Counted from the first letter of the stretch, positions 32,331 to 45,525 are shown. The stretch: DNA of 64,000 nucleotides from Ephemerocybe angulata (GCA_013368325.1 JAACJK010000167.1:1-64000); one strand, 5' to 3'. Notes: generated by a model not told the origin, from the sequence alone. Numbers and translations: made by a program.

Positions 32331-32671
32331 TTTATTGTCCATGGACTGGTGCTCTCTAGCTGTAGATTAGATGACTTGTTACGACCACACACGACTATAA
32401 CGACCTTCCAAAAACGCGAAGAAAATTTCCACCCACGATCTAAGACCCCTAGAAGCCTCTTTACGAGTGTCTGCGAAGGTAGAAGCTTGAAACAAGCCAA
32501 ATTTTGCACCCCGGGCACATGGATGATGGGAAGGAAGTGCGGGATCAGTCTGGATAGCCGTACAGCCACTTTCCGTAGGCTGCGGTCTTGCCCTGCCATA
32601 ACTCTTGCCACGACCATCAAGACTTCAGTTTCGACTCAACGAGACCTGCGTTCACCGCAGGGTGCCCGCCA

Positions 32672-35600
32672 ATGGCCCCAATTCTCTACCTTTACTCTCT
32701 GCTGTTTGTTCTCGGCGGTGTGTGCTGGGCAGAGGTCGTCAACCTGCGGTCAAACCCCAGCCGCCCGCCCGCGGAAGCTCGCGCGCTCGTAAACAGGGTT
32801 GAACCCCAACATGACTATGGATCGGCGCACACAACGACGAACGACGGGGGGAAGGATGTAGCGAAGGACTTGGAGCTCTTAGATATCGTCCTGGTGGCCA
32901 CTGTCGATGGGAAGTTCCATGCGCTCAACCGAACGTCAGGGTACACACTTTGGTCCATGGCTTCAGCTTCCCCGTTGGGCAACAGCAACAATACACCCGC
33001 CGGTCCCTCTACTCTTGCACCACTCGTCCGGACGCAACATCAGGATTATGACCCCGACGAATTCGACGACTCGACCATGCAGGAGACCTATATCATTGAG
33101 CCCCAGTCTGGTGACATATACGTTATGACAAGCCCGAACAGTCCGCTGCAACGCTTTCCGTTCTCTATGGCGGAATTGGTTGATATGTCGCCATTCACCG
33201 CTCCAACCGACGGAGAGAGAAGGATGTTCATAGGTCGCAAGGAGACGTCGTTGATCTTACTCGAGCTTGAGACGGGCAAGATCAAGGCGACCCTTAACTC
33301 CGAGTGCCCGCCGTACGAAGACAACGTCGCCGACCTCCTCGACGAGCTGGAGGACGACGACTCCCGGATGCCAGCTACGACAGAAGTTTTCATTGGAAGG
33401 ACAGGTGGGGGCGTTTGTACGGCTTCCTTCCCTGTCACCATTAACCGATGTTCTTCCAGACTACCACATCTCAATCTATAACAAGGTCCCAGGCACTCGG
33501 CAGGCGGTCCAAAACCTCTCATTCTCAGTTTATGGGCCCAACAACAAGGACAATGTCCTGCAAGCGTCGTACCGCAACACAAGGGATAACGCATACATTC
33601 AAAGCACCGGTGACGGGGAGATCATGTCGTTGAAGTCGAAGGGTGACTCACGGTTCGAAGCCATGTGGGGAAGGAATCTTGACGTTCCGGTGTACGCTTT
33701 GTTTTGCCTAATACTTTGGACGCCGACTGACCTCTTATCTTAGTGTCGCCGTGTTCGACGTTCTGAAGGGAGCTACTCCACTGCAACATCACCCGCATGC
33801 CTTCGTATTGCTTCAACCTCGGCCTCGGTTGCAGGATATAGTTCCGACGGCACCCCATCTGGCTCAACGATCTGCCTTCATTGGCATGGTCGAAGAGACT
33901 GGCAGTTTATACGCATTGAGCCCGTCTCAATTCCCTTTGGTTGGACTGGGGAGCGGGGGACACAGTCGAAATGGAAGGACCATCGGAAGCACAAACTCTA
34001 AAGGGGAGTATAAGTCTGTCGACGAGCTCGCTAGACAGCGCAAGAAGGACGCGAAGGCGCAGCAACTTTGCGAGGAAAATCCGGGAGATCGACGGTGTCT
34101 GTTGGGTATGCACCCACTGGATACCAGTGACGGGCACATGAGCCGGATGAAACGACTGTTGGAAGGGCCGAAGAGCGTTGAGACGCAGACGCCTCGCCAG
34201 GGACAGAGCCAATGGATGGAGCACCCCATGGACCGCGACATCGCAGTGAAGCCCATCGACAGTATCGACGTCCCTTCGAACGGATCAAATTCTCCGCTTC
34301 CGCTTTCACCAGCTCGGAGTTCGATGCTAGAAGTTGCTGGGATGACGTTGTTCTTCGGGCTTTTGTCAGTGTGGTTCTTGTTCAAGCGCTTCAGAAGCGG
34401 CAGCAAGGACGACAAGCATAGCGGACCGCTTGGGGTAGAACGCAGCCATCCTGCCATTCCGACGATTCCAGCGCCCCCTCAAGCAATCGGAGAGCCATTA
34501 GACCGACCGAAGACACCCTTGCCCGAAACAGAACCATCGGACTCTTCTGCCTCTGGCGGCGGAAACGGTTGGGTTAAGGTTCCTGCAACTGCAGCTACTT
34601 CAGGAACCACCAACCCTCATATCGAGGATGGAGACGATAGCGACCGTGAAGGCGAAGGCGATGGCGAAGCCACTCCAGTTCCAGGCAGGAAGAAACCCCG
34701 TCGAGGGAAACGTGGCAAGAAGAAGAAGAACGTGCTTCCTACAGGTGCTGACGATGAGGCTGAGGCAGGCGGAGTCAACACAGCGATACTTCAGCTTCCA
34801 GGATCGCCTGCACCGCAAACTCTGCAAACTCTATCTCCGTCGTCTTCTCTGATCCTAACTCCTACGCCCGAGCCAGAATCAAAGCCGTCATTAACGGTCA
34901 CGGACACCATCCTAGGTGAGGTTGAAGTATATCATTCCATGGCCTGGTGCTGACGTATTCAAAGGTTTTGGTTCTCATGGAACCGTGGTTTTCAAAGGGT
35001 CGTTGCAGGGCCGTGCTGTCGCTGTGAAACGGTTGCTCAAGGATTTCGTCACTCTCGCTTCGAGAGAAGTCAGTATCCTGCAGGACAGCGACGACCATCC
35101 GAACGTCATTCGATACTACTACCAGGAAGCTCACGCTAACTTCCTGTACATCGCGCTCGAGCTGTGCCCCGCATCCCTTGCAGACATCATCGAGTGTCCA
35201 GACCGCGAGCAATTCCGCGACATCGCTATCTCCTTCGATCCTAAGAAGGCTCTGAAGCAGATTACAGGCGGCCTGCGGCACCTCCACGCCCTGAAGCTTG
35301 TGCACCGCGATATCAAACCCCAGAACATCTTGGTGTCGACCACGAAGGGTACCAGTGGCGGGAGGCCTGTCTATCGCATGCTCATCTCCGACTTTGGGTT
35401 GACCAAGAGGCTGGACGTCGACCAGACGAGTTTCCTGCCTTCAACAGGTGGTGGTATGGCTGCAGGGACTGTTGGGTGGCGGGCCCCTGAGATTTTGCGC
35501 GGGGAGGTCAAGCTGGACGACCTGAGCGACGAGGGCTCAATGAGCTCGCGTGGGAGTAATTCGACGATACATGGCGGGTCCACGGGCTCGTCGTCCGCAC

Positions 35601-36404
35601 CTCTGACGGGCAAACCTACGCGACTCACGAAGTCGGTGGATATCTTCGCCCTTGGGTGTCTGTACTACTATACGTTGACGAACGGGGGACATCCGTATGG
35701 GGATAGGTTTGAGAGGGAGGTTAATATTCTGAAGGATAACAAAAGCCTGGATCAGCTAGAGCGGTTTGGGGAGGAGGGTATGGAAGCGTGTGATCTGATT
35801 GAGAGTATGCTGCATCCTGAAGCTTCGGAACGGTACGTCCCTGCTCGTCGTATCTTTGCAACCTTTCCATCTCATTCATGTTCTTTGTTCGACAGACCTG
35901 ATACAACGAGCATACTTCTACACCCATTCTTCTGGGACTCAGGCCGTCGACTGAACTTCCTGCAAGACGCCTCTGACAGGTTCGAGATCATGTGTCGAGA
36001 TCCGCGAGACCCGAAACTGGTCGAGTTGGAGAACAACGCAATGACTGTTGTCGGCGGCGATTGGTACAGCCGCCTCGACAAGGTCTTCATAGAGAACCTT
36101 GGCAAGTTTAGGAAGTACGACGGGAAGTCTGTACAAGACTTGCTTCGTGCCCTACGGAATAAAGTACGACTTTCTTTCTTCTTCTCCTGGTATGGCGTTG
36201 TTGACCATTCTTCTTCCCTAGAAACATCATTACCAAGACCTTCCAGACAATGTAAAACGACACCTTGGCGCTATGCCGGAAGGCTACCTCGCCTACTTCA
36301 CACGTCGATATCCCAAACTCTTCCTCCACGTGCACGGCGTTATAAACGAGACAGGCCTGCGCTCGGAGTCGATGTTCAGGGCGTACTTCGAACTCCCCGA
36401 GTAG
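32672..36404 (+). CDS. IRE1: IRE1: ER stress sensor kinase/endoribonuclease
   Basis: The start at 32672 gives the signal peptide MAPILYLYSLLFVLGGVCWA; an in-frame ATG at 32588 is less suitable. Lumenal domain: beta-propeller-like DIVLVATVDGKFHALNRTSG, ETYIIEPQSGDIYV, YHISIYNK. A membrane span follows (EVAGMTLFFGLLSVWFLFKRF region near 34330-34390), then a basic linker RRGKRGKKKKN. The kinase has GFGSHGTVVFKG, catalytic Lys in VAVKRLL, HRDIKPQN, DFG (SDFGLTKRL), GWRAPEIL and a kinase insert rich in Ser. The C-terminal KEN RNase domain shows KHHYQDLPDNVKRHLG, EGYLAYFTRRYPKLFLHVH and ends FELPE at 36404. Introns near 33406, 33694, 34916, 35834 and 36162 all keep phase. The protein is complete. 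In fungi IRE1 splices the HAC1/XBP1-type mRNA; no such target gene is in the window. Confidence 0.95.
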
Positions 36405-37125
36405 ACTGCTGATTATGCCGCAAGAAAACGACCCCAGTCTCTGACTTCCACCTATTACTTACTGACCACCCATTCCATCATGACCTCCTCATATCCACCT
36501 TCGCGCTGCATCCATACACCCTCCTATCCGCCGCTGTCTTTTTGTCTGCCCATCGCATCGCACATTAGTTATTCACTTGCATCTATATACCGCCGCATCT
36601 GTATTGTAATTGTATCCAGCACTTATTGACCCATACTGTTTTATTTAGCCTCTCCGTAGATACCAAAATGAAAATGGAAATTTCATCTAGAACAATCCCA
36701 AGCTTGAGAGGAGTCAATGAAGCTTTGAAGGCAAGACTCATCCTGATAGACTTCAAAGAACCGAAGAAGCGTACAACCTTCATCACCGTGGATTGGCGTT
36801 TACACGGTTTAGCTCAGATTAACATGTATTATGGCTAGTGGAGAGACTACAGGTTGTCAAGATAGGTAAAGCAGTACATACAGATTAGATACTAGTAGAG
36901 TGGTAAGGTATTACGTGCGTGGAGACTATGCAGAATAGGGGGAGGGCAAAGCGATTAGTACCATTAAGTACGATGAGAGTGAAAGCGAAGAGCAAGACAA
37001 GAAGAAGCTAGATGGGACAGACGGGTACATTAATATTAGGATGGAATAAAGATATCGTTCGAAACTGTCCATGTGAAGGGAAGGGAGAGTTTTCATGACA
37101 CGTTCATAGGCGCCGGTGGGACCGC
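36405..37125. other. Intergenic between convergent genes
   Basis: T-rich then A/G-rich sequence, consistent with the 3' UTRs of IRE1 and the minus-strand gene. No supported gene. Confidence 0.45.
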
Positions 37126-37843
37126 CTAGCGCCTAGACCCCGTCGACGAACGCGTGCGGATACGGCGAGCCTCCGCCGTGACGTTCCATGCCGTCTGGAT
37201 GAGCTGGACGAGCTGTGCGTCCTTGAGGCCAAGCGACAGGGCGTTGCGCCAGAGACCCTGGTTGAACCTGAAAATGCGGTCGAATTGGTCCTGGCGCGCG
37301 CGCGAGAGGATAAGCGCCATCGTCGCGGCGTTCGGGAACTCCTCGATGACCTGTGAGGGGAGCAGGCGCCATGCGAGGAGGTTGTGGATCGTCTCGAGGC
37401 TGAGGCCGAAGAGCAGGAGGAGGGCGAGCGAGGAGGTGTCGGGGACGGTGATGGGGAGGACGGGGAGGGTCACGATGAGTGCGTCGCCCTGGATGTAGGG
37501 GACAGGGGCGGTTGAGCCTGCCTCGGCGGCGGGGATGTTGATGTCGATCCGGAAGCCGTGTTCGTAGAGGCTGGCGTCGATGGGGAGCATGAGGGGTGGA
37601 CATTCTGGGTCGTCGGTGGGCACGGCGGCCAGGACGTGAGTTGGCATATGGGCATCGCGCGTTACGGTCATGTCAAATGTTGCTGGGATTGCAGCGTCGG
37701 TCGTCTGGACTGGTTGGACGTTGAAGTGGTGGCATAGTGCCCTAGTGAGAGAAATAATCGAGTCAGGAGCGGAACCTGGGGACGTTGGACAGCGGTACCC
37801 ACTCGTAGGGATCCTCTCGACTCAGGTAGGAGGGCCTTGACAT
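37126..37843 (-). CDS. Hypothetical two-exon protein
   Basis: Exon 1 at 37843 encodes MSRPSYLSREDPYE. A GTGGGT...ACTAG intron of about 59 nt joins in phase to ALCHHFNVQPVQTTDAAIPA and the long exon ending SSTGSRR at 37126. About 210 residues. A first half of beta-like character (CPPLMLPIDASLYEHGFRID, YIQGDALIVTLPVLP) precedes a helical Leu-rich second half (LALLLLFGLSLETIHNLLAW, FPNAATMALILSRARQDQFD). The exon is strongly G+C-rich at third positions, unlike the flanking spacer, which supports coding. No family recognised. Confidence 0.6.
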
Positions 37844-39933
37844 GATTATCACAGGTATGGGAGAAGCAGATGACGCGCTTGCGACGTGTTTTTATAACCA
37901 GAGGAAGATCTAGTGATCAACTCCCGATAAGAGTTCCGTTGATATACGGAGATTCACAGCAGTGGGCCTGCAAAAGATGGTCGGGGAAATATGATTAGTG
38001 AAGAAAACAATAGAGGAGAAAGGGGAAAGAAAATGGGAGAAGGAGGAAAAAGGGGAGTGGGGGATCACCCGCAACCCGGACGTACTTGTATTTCTGCAAC
38101 TCGCTTCTCGGCAAGGGGCTCGGGGCGCGCCTACCGATCCGTCCGTTGCGGCTAGGTAACAGGATAGAATTTTAACACGTACATATACGACGGAGGGCAG
38201 CCATGATCCATCTGGCGAATTTGACAGCTCCGAGAGCACATTACGGCCTCAAATTTCAAACAGGATCATGCAGCCTGTCCATCACCCACGAGGCGCTATG
38301 CCCCCGAGATGACATTGGTCTGCGTGGGCGGGTCCTGAGGGGTCCCGAGTCTCGACCAAAGCTCGCGCATCGCGCAAAGCCTCCGTGCAGCTCGACAAAA
38401 ATCTCGGATAATTGCCCAGATTATTCTGTGGGTATAAGACTAAGCGTCTGACCTGGAATAATGCGAATCCCCAGAGGACGACAAAGGATTCGCCAGTCAG
38501 TACATTCGGAGTAGATGTCATTGGTCAAGCGCGTCACCGGCGCCGCTAACGCACGTTTTTTCTGGGGCGCCGGCGATCAGAGCATACCAGATCTCCGCAC
38601 CAATCTCCAGGTCGACGCCGTCATTTTAGAGTTTGGCGAGCCTGGTCCGCTTTTGGTCAGTCTTGTGTACTTACAGGCTGGCCTTGTTGACACTGGTAGA
38701 CACCAGTGGACCGCAGACCTAGCAGAAAATCTTCAGAGTGCGTCAACTGCAGCGTACCGCCGCCAGCGGCTGTCAGCTGTGGGATTTAGCGCCCGAAGGT
38801 ACGTGCCTCCGAATCCTTGGACCCCGTCGACTTTTCTGGGCTCATGTTCATTTGACAACTTGTGTATCCATCCTCTCTGGCAGGCAGTGACATCTTAACT
38901 TCACGCTGATTGGAAAATTTCGGAGGGTGAGTCGTGACTCCATCGGGGCCTCTGGGGCCTCGTTGCAACTCTACGCAGTACCTTGGCCTTACCTCATTTA
39001 TCGTAAATGGGCAAAACAGAGTCGTCGCTTGCAATGTATTCCACACGCACGCGCTTAATGGGAGCGGCTCTACCGATCTGTACTTAGTAGTCGTTGGCGG
39101 CGCACTTGGACGCAAGTTGCGAGGCCTCACACTAACGGTCGTTCTGGCCGATTTCTTGGGCCGCCCCTTCCTGTCTCTCTGCAACACAATGGCGCCCGGC
39201 CTCAATATTCAGTCCCGACCTCTCGAAGTGCTGTAAAAGACAGCGTTAGCTTGGAGTCCGACCGCGAAGCCAGGAGGACGAGATTTTCTCGCGCATAACG
39301 CAACTTTCGCCTTCCCACTCCTCCTGGACTGTACGTGATGGGTCGTGATTTGACGACCGAACACGACGCTACGCGGAAGGAGGGTGCTTGCTGATTATAT
39401 TGGCGCGTCACGACGCGTCAAACGAGCCTGTCAGATGTGGTGCTATACGTGCAGATTTCTGCCATCTATAGGTGTTTTTGCACACCTCGAGGCAAGCACC
39501 CCGTGGTGTGGCTCGTATGTAAGTGTTTCATCGCATCGTTTTGAGAAGGTGGGCCATAAGGTTTGAGATCGTTGGCTGTACGGCGTCACCTGTTGGCCAA
39601 CTGATGCCTCCTTGCCAGCTGCGATCTTGGGGTCAGATATGACCAAGACGTCGATGCTGGGCCAGAGGGCCATTATTAGCTTTCCCGGCCGCCTCTTCGT
39701 TGTCCTATAGCAGCGTTATTCGCTGAGTGATTTACGCCGTGGTGATCGTGCTATTCACTTGATAATGGGTGACCGAGGTATATTCGTATCAAGCGCCCGC
39801 CCGCACAAAATAAAAAAAGACACCTGGGTTCAATTTGATCTCTTGAAAAGTTCTGGGGCACGGGGCGTGTTCAGGGACGCCTCCGTGTCTCCCCCCGCTC
39901 TTTCTCCTTTTTAAAATACCGTCAACCATCTAC
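37844..39933. other. 2-kb gene-poor region
   Basis: Contains uncharacterised frames only: plus 38515-38898 (MSLVKRVTGAANARFFWGAG...), plus 38934-39236, and an overlapping minus frame 38786-39205 with a basic patch (RDRKGRPKKSARTTVSVRPR). None has a recognisable domain or convincing splice partners. It could hold remnants of a mobile element, but I found no terminal repeats. Confidence 0.35.
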
Positions 39934-41278
39934 TTACAGAAAGACTGATGGCTTCAGCCTTTCCAGGTTCCCGCAACGAATCTTACCGTCCAGGATCAAT
40001 TCGGTCAGCGCGAGAGCTGTTCCTGGTGCGTTGCAAATACCCTGACCGTCCTGAATTAATGCACCACCCTCCCCAGAGTTTTAAAAGACCACCTACCCAG
40101 CATGTGTGCCCCGTCGCAATATATAGGCCCTTCGCAATTTCGTCCGCCTCCCCCACGATGGGTCCGCCGCCAGTCTCCACCGTCGGGAGGTAGCACGCCT
40201 GCCGTTTCTGCACGGTCGCATCCTTTAGCTCCTGCGAGATGGCCGTGACGTGCTGGATAATCGAGTCGCAGGCTCCCGCGTCTACCTCCACGTCGTCGAC
40301 AGTCTCTGGGAGCGGCTCGTCGTCCCCTGGCCCACAGGCGTACACCTCGCCGTCTGGCCGCGCGTAAATCTCTGGGGAAACTGTGGTCGTCGCCGTTCGG
40401 CGTCCGCCGCGGCCATGGGACGGCTTGGACGAGAGGGCAATTTCTGTGAAGAGGACGTACGGCGCAATATGGACCCCGGGTTGCGGGCGGAATATGACGC
40501 TGTGGGCGCGTGTTGGAGCAATAGGGAGCTCCTCGACGATGCGCGGGGACCAGGCGCCTGCAGCGACGAGAACGTGCGTTGCTTTAATCGTCTTTATATC
40601 GCCGCCACCGCCGTTCGCTTTGTACGAGACACCTGTTACCCTACCGTTGGCTTTCAGCACCGCCGTCGCCGTGCCCTGGACGTGCTCCAGCCCCTGGGAT
40701 TTTGCCAACTCGAACATGCTCGTCGTGAATTGGTACGGGTGTACCTGCGCCGTATGCCCGTCCTTCCCCATCGGCGAGTACGCGTCCGTCAGCTCTTCCT
40801 TCACCCATAATAAATCCTCAGGGAGGCCCTTCTCCAGCCTTCCTCTCGCTTTAGGCTTGCTTCCCCCGGGAAGCCCCAGCTCTTTCTCCAAATTCTTCTG
40901 CCCTTTCCCAAGCTCCCCCGCCTCCTCAGACTCGGAAGCGATCTCGGCCCTCCCCTCCCAGGTCCCACATCCAACGTACCGCCACCCCCACCTCTCTTTC
41001 CCGCCGTGCTCGCGGGCGAGTCTCTCGTGCTCCCGAAACGATATGGCCACGAGCTCTTTGGGGTACGCCCACTTCGCAACGAGCCCGCCTGCTTTGCCCG
41101 AGGCGCCTTGCGCAACCCCGTGCGCTGAGGCTTCGATGAGCGTGACTTTGATAGGACGGTTGGACGTCGCGGGACCAGACTTGGAGGTGGTGAGGTAGTA
41201 GGCCGTTGTACAGCCTATTATGCCACCGCCTATGATCACGATGTGTGGGTTGGAATCGTTGGGCGAAGGGGTCGACAT
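39934..41278 (-). CDS. FAD-dependent oxidoreductase (DAO family, Tda3-like)
   Basis: Start at 41278: MSTPSPNDSNPHIVIIGGGI, then IGCTTAYYL, a Rossmann dinucleotide-binding GGGIIG, with the acidic end of the second strand at TLIEAS. ASGKAGGLVAKWAYP is the FAD-contacting loop. ATHVLVAAGAWSPRIVEELP and PTRAHSVIFRPQ fit the DAO fold, and YLPTVETGGGPIVGEADE with GLYIATGHTCW is the C-terminal FAD site. One 3' intron (GTAGGT...GGTCAG, about 68 nt) joins GHTCW to GICNAPGTALALTELILDGK and the true end KPSVFL at 39934; without splicing the frame runs on falsely to 39983. Yeast Tda3 is a family member linked to endosome-Golgi traffic; the substrate is unknown. About 430 residues. Confidence 0.85.
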
Positions 41279-42659
41279 GGGTTCGTGATAATTAAGAGAT
41301 GGCGAGCTTCGTAGGGTCGGACTTGTGGCGGGGAACACGCACGTGTAACTGTCGTAGTAGCTGCGTCGTTATGCGCTCTGCTGGAATGGTTGCGGTTGAA
41401 GATGAAGAGACGCAATTGCAATTGGATCCGAGTCCATTCGCTCCAAACCGCCGCGCCAGTCTAATTAGGAAGCCCCTATCACCGGGCCCGGCGGGCCGCC
41501 AAAGGCCGCCAACATTACATAACTGGCATACTCAACGCCATAGAAGTCGCCCCTCTTTGGTGAGGGCGTAGGGAGAGGTATTACTGGAAGCTTGAACGGT
41601 TGACCGTGGTATCCTATCCACGCCGTTCTGTGCAATTTGCAGCAAAAAGGTGGAAACTGGAAATGTCCCGCTCCGATGTGATGCCGTGCGAATGAGGCTG
41701 TGCTGGAACGGAATCTAAGCGGGCGCTAAACGCTGGCCCAAGCGCTGGTCACGCATCCCGGTGTGAAGGGATTCGCCCCCAGTCATGGTGCGGCCAGGTG
41801 CAGCCCCTTCCCCATGCATATGCAGCTGAAGTTGGGTTGGGGATGGATCATGAGCCGGCAATAGTTCAGTCGAGCCTGTGGCTGGGTGCAGAGTGTGCGC
41901 GGTATCATTGACAGGCTGGGTGCGCCCAATTTCAAGATCATGGTGACACCAACGACGATGCTTTACGAGAATATATCAGTTGCGGGGGTGATCTCAAATA
42001 AGAGAACACATATTTATGGCGCACACAGTAGGTGTGGCTGTCATGATCTGCGATGGAAATATGTACCTCCAAAGTTATTTGTGTGTGTACGACGGAGTTC
42101 AGAGGACCGGTCGTCATGATCCCGTCCCCACCAATGGGATCTTGACACCACCATCCGCTCACTGAGGAACAGATGCTTTTGGTAAGTCCTCGTACTTCCT
42201 GGTATCTGTATCAATTCGATGTTCGAACTGCAGAGATGTCCATGAATCGCCTACTAGTACGCTTCTCAGCTTCGCAAGGGCCTCATATTCCGGAGAGTGC
42301 GGCCTTGCATTTATTTCAACGACTGCACTATTTGTACGCCGCTCTCAATCACTGTGGATAACGCGATGAAAACCGTCAACTTATTCGTTGCTCCCGGGTA
42401 TCGGGGTCCACCGGGGACGGTTATTCAGATGGCGATTCCGAGGTGGCCAGTGTGGTGTTGGCGATAAACCCAATGGGCGCCAGTCCGAAAGCGCCGACCG
42501 AGCGCTCAGATGGGGGTGATGAGGCGTGTCACTTTGTGCCAAGGGCAAGCGCTTGCGCGGCGAGCCCGCTCGAAGGTGGATGGGTTCCGGATGCAAAGCA
42601 ATCCAAAACTCAAGACTTGAAAGACAGTGGAAACATAGGGGTTTACCTGGGAGGTAGTC
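41279..42659. other. Gene-poor region
   Basis: No convincing gene. A plus frame at about 42417-42664 (GDGYSDGDSEVASVVLAINP...) reads like degraded coding sequence, but it has no start and no partner exons. Confidence 0.35.
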
Positions 42660-43246
42660 TCAGGTAGAGGCGTCAAAGCGCACCATCATCTTGGTGTTAG
42701 AGCTCAACTCTGCGGGCGTTCGATTCGAGGCTCCCACTGGCAGTTTCTCTTGGTCCTCAGGCTTGCACGATTTTGCGAAGACGGAGTTCATTCTACGGAT
42801 CCTATTGAACGTCCGAGGCGGCATGCCGCATATGAGCATTGAGGTGTAGGTTGACCCGTTTCTTTCCACGGTTTCTTTGCAACTTTATCCTGGCCGAGGG
42901 AGATACTGGGCATGGGGCCTCTTGACGGTCTTCGCCTTGTCTCGGAGCCCGATAACAGCCTGCTGACATTGCAGCGATGTGCAATAGGCTACAACCGCTC
43001 CGAGGGTTGGAAACAGGTGGGAAGGCGGGGGCCAAGCGTCATCCCGCTCCTCGACAAGATATTCCATTCTTCCGACAGGCAGAACGCGGAATGGATGGTC
43101 GTGAGGTAGATATGAGACTCAGTCAAGACATGACGACAAGAAGGGCGAGACTGTGGAAGCCGAAAATTGAGCTTACGTGACAGCAGTGATAAATCAGGAC
43201 CATTCCTGAGAAAAATATAAGCGAATGCATCCACAACCCCAACCAC
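42660..43246 (-). CDS. Possible spliced minus-strand gene overlapping the LCB2 promoter
   Basis: Three minus-strand exons join in phase. VVGVVDAFAYIFLRNGPDLS (5' part near 43246-43190, donor C/GTAAGC) joins to SYLPHDHPFRVLPVGRMEYL, then VEERDDAWPPPSHLFPTLGA and KTVKRPHAQ. A 45-nt intron GTATCT...GAAAG then leads to NGSTYTSMLICGMPPRTFNR and the end KMMVRFDAST at 42660. The text reads like protein, but no ATG sits in frame at the 5' end, which approaches the LCB2 start at 43313. It may be a 5'-truncated gene or a relic. Unrecognised. Confidence 0.35.
43216..43221 (+). promoter_or_regulatory. TATA-like element upstream of LCB2
   Basis: tataag in an A-rich context, about 95 bases before the LCB2 ATG. 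Position fits a core promoter; no other evidence. Confidence 0.3.
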
Positions 43247-43312
43247 CCCAGCGCTGGTTCATTCTCCCCCTCACGTCCTCAACGCGCCAATTCCTGTCTG
43301 GGAGTCGCCACA

Positions 43313-45525
43313 ATGCCGATGAGCTCGCCGTTGCCGTCGCCCATGGCCCTCTCAAAACCTTCAACGCCCTCGATGTTTAAGAAAAAGTCTGGGACGTCGC
43401 TTTCGGCTATGGCGTCGGCGGCCTCATACCTCTCCGCGCTGTCGCAGGCCGATGCGAGGGCACGCGGACAGTCCAACGGGTCCCCAACATCGACTCCAGC
43501 GCTCTCCATCTCCTCCTCAATCACGTCGTCGTCGCAGGACACCGTTCTGCATGAAGAAGAGGACTACGCGGACGGGCTGGTGCTTCCAGCGAGGCCACCG
43601 ACGTCCGAGCAGGTGTTCAACACCGTCCACACCGAATTCGGGCACTGCGCGCAGGAGGAATATCGACTCACATCCAAACACACCCCTGGCGAACCAGTGC
43701 CAGGTCACGTCGACGCCGACCCCCCATACTACATTCTGTTCTCGACATACATCAGCTACCTCATCCTCATCGTCCTCGGTCATATTCGCGATTTCCTTGG
43801 AAAGCGCTTCCACGCCGCCTCTTACCACCACTTGATACCTCGCAATGTGAGTATTTTTCGTTTCCCATGTTGCTGGATGCGACTGCGCTCAGGCACTTTT
43901 GCGTGTCTGGCGCTTCTATTTCCCCCGAGTCTGACTGTGCATTTCTTTCTTCTTGCAGGGATACGCCCCTCTCAACTCGGATTTCGACTCTTTTTATACC
44001 CGCCGTCTCAAGACTCGTATGGACGAGTGCTTCTCGCAGCCGGTCACCGGTGTCGCGGGAAGGACCATCGTCCTGCTGGACCGGATGTCGCCAGACTACA
44101 ACCACACCCAACTGTTCACTGGTACCCGGACCCGCGCCCTTAACATCTCGTCCTACAATTACCTCGGATTTGCTCAGGCCCGAGGAGGGTGCGCTGACGC
44201 GGTCGAAGATAGCATCAAGCGTTATGGAGTTTCGACATGCGGCTCACGGCTCGAGGGCGGCGCTAGCGATCTACACGCTAACACCGAGGCTCTCGTCGCC
44301 AAGTTTGTGGGCATGGAGGACGCACTCATCTGCTCGATGGGTTTCGCGACAAACTCAACCTACATCCCGGCGCTCGTGGGCAAGGGGTGTCTTGTCATCT
44401 CGGACGAACTTAATCACGCCTCCATTCGCTTCGGTGTTCGGATTAGCGGCGCGAGTGTGCGCATGTTCAAACATAACGACATGAATAGCTTGGAGTCGCT
44501 TCTCCGCGAAGTCATCAGCCAGGGCCAACCCAAGACGCATAGGCCATGGAAGAAGATTCTGCTTCTCGTAGAGGGTCTCTACAGTATGGAGGGTACATTG
44601 CTGAACTTGCCCAAGATTATCGAACTCAAGAAGAAGTACAAGGTCTGTACGCCCCTATATATGTTTCACTACGAGTTTTTGAATTTTGTGGCAGTTCTAT
44701 CTTTATGTCGACGAGGCGCACTCCATTGGAGCCATGGGCCCCCATGGACGTGGTGTCGCTGACTACTTTGGCATCAACCCTCGACATATCGACATTTTGA
44801 TGGGGACTTTCACCAAGTCGTTCGGTGCAGCTGGTGGTTACATCGCCGGAGACAAAGTCATTATCGACCACCTGCGCGTCCATGGGCACTCAGGGCCGTA
44901 CGCCGAGGCCATGACGCCCCCCGTCCTCACCCAAATCATCGCCAGCATGGCGAGCATCATGGGCGTGAAGCCCCCTGCACCCGCTGTGTCCAGTGGGCAT
45001 TCCCTCCGTCTTACCTCGCCCGCACCTTCAGTGCAGGAAGAGAGCTACATCCACCCCGGCCCCGTACCTCATTCCGCTCTTCCTACATGGCTGAACCTCC
45101 CCCCTGAGTTGGCGTCTGGTGAAGAAGGTGCCACGCGTCTGCGCCGCCTCGCGTTCAACTCGCGATATCTCCACAACGGGCTGATCAAGCTCGGTTTCAT
45201 CACGTATGGCCACCCCGCGTCTCCCATCGTCCCCCTCCTGCTCTTCAACCCCGGAAAGATGAACATGTTCCACCGGATGATGAAGGACAGGCAGACGCCG
45301 ATCATCATCGTCGTCGTCGCGTACCCCGCGACGCCGCTCATCACGAGCCGGGTGCGGTTCTGCGTGAGCGCGGCGCACACGAAGGAGGACATCGACACCG
45401 TGCTGCGGACGTGCGACGAGGTGGGCGATGTGCTGGACTTGAAGCACGGGCTCCCGAGGAGCGAGCGGTGGCCGATCGACGAGATCACGGCGAAAGCGGT
45501 GGAATTGGCGCATATGATGAAGTAG
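43313..45525 (+). CDS. LCB2: Serine palmitoyltransferase subunit 2
   Basis: Three exons (43313 to about 43846, 43960-44643, 44695-45525; introns GTGAGT...TGCAG and GTCTGT...GGCAG), about 680 residues. A Ser-rich N-terminal extension precedes a membrane segment YILFSTYISYLILIVLG. The alpha-oxoamine synthase core follows: LNISSYNYLGFAQ, STCGSRLEGGASDLHANTE, ALICSMGFATNSTYIPALV, SDELNHASIRFG, LYVDEAHSIGAMGPHGRG and GTFTKSFGAAGGYIAG, whose Lys forms the PLP Schiff base. It condenses serine with palmitoyl-CoA at the ER with LCB1, the first step of sphingolipid synthesis. A Pro/Ser-rich insert (about 44960-45090) is longer than usual. All catalytic residues are present; LCB1 is not in the window. 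Confidence 0.95.

Noticed and set aside
37844..39933. LTR or DNA transposon remnant
   Set aside because: No terminal repeats, target-site duplication or recognisable transposase/reverse transcriptase motif could be seen by eye.
39983..40100. Unspliced C-terminus of the FAD oxidoreductase
   Set aside because: A clean intron after GHTCW restores the conserved GICNAPGTALALTELI end, so the read-through tail is intronic or out of frame.
40383..41198. 271-codon plus-strand frame
   Set aside because: Antisense to the FAD oxidoreductase with intact cofactor motifs.
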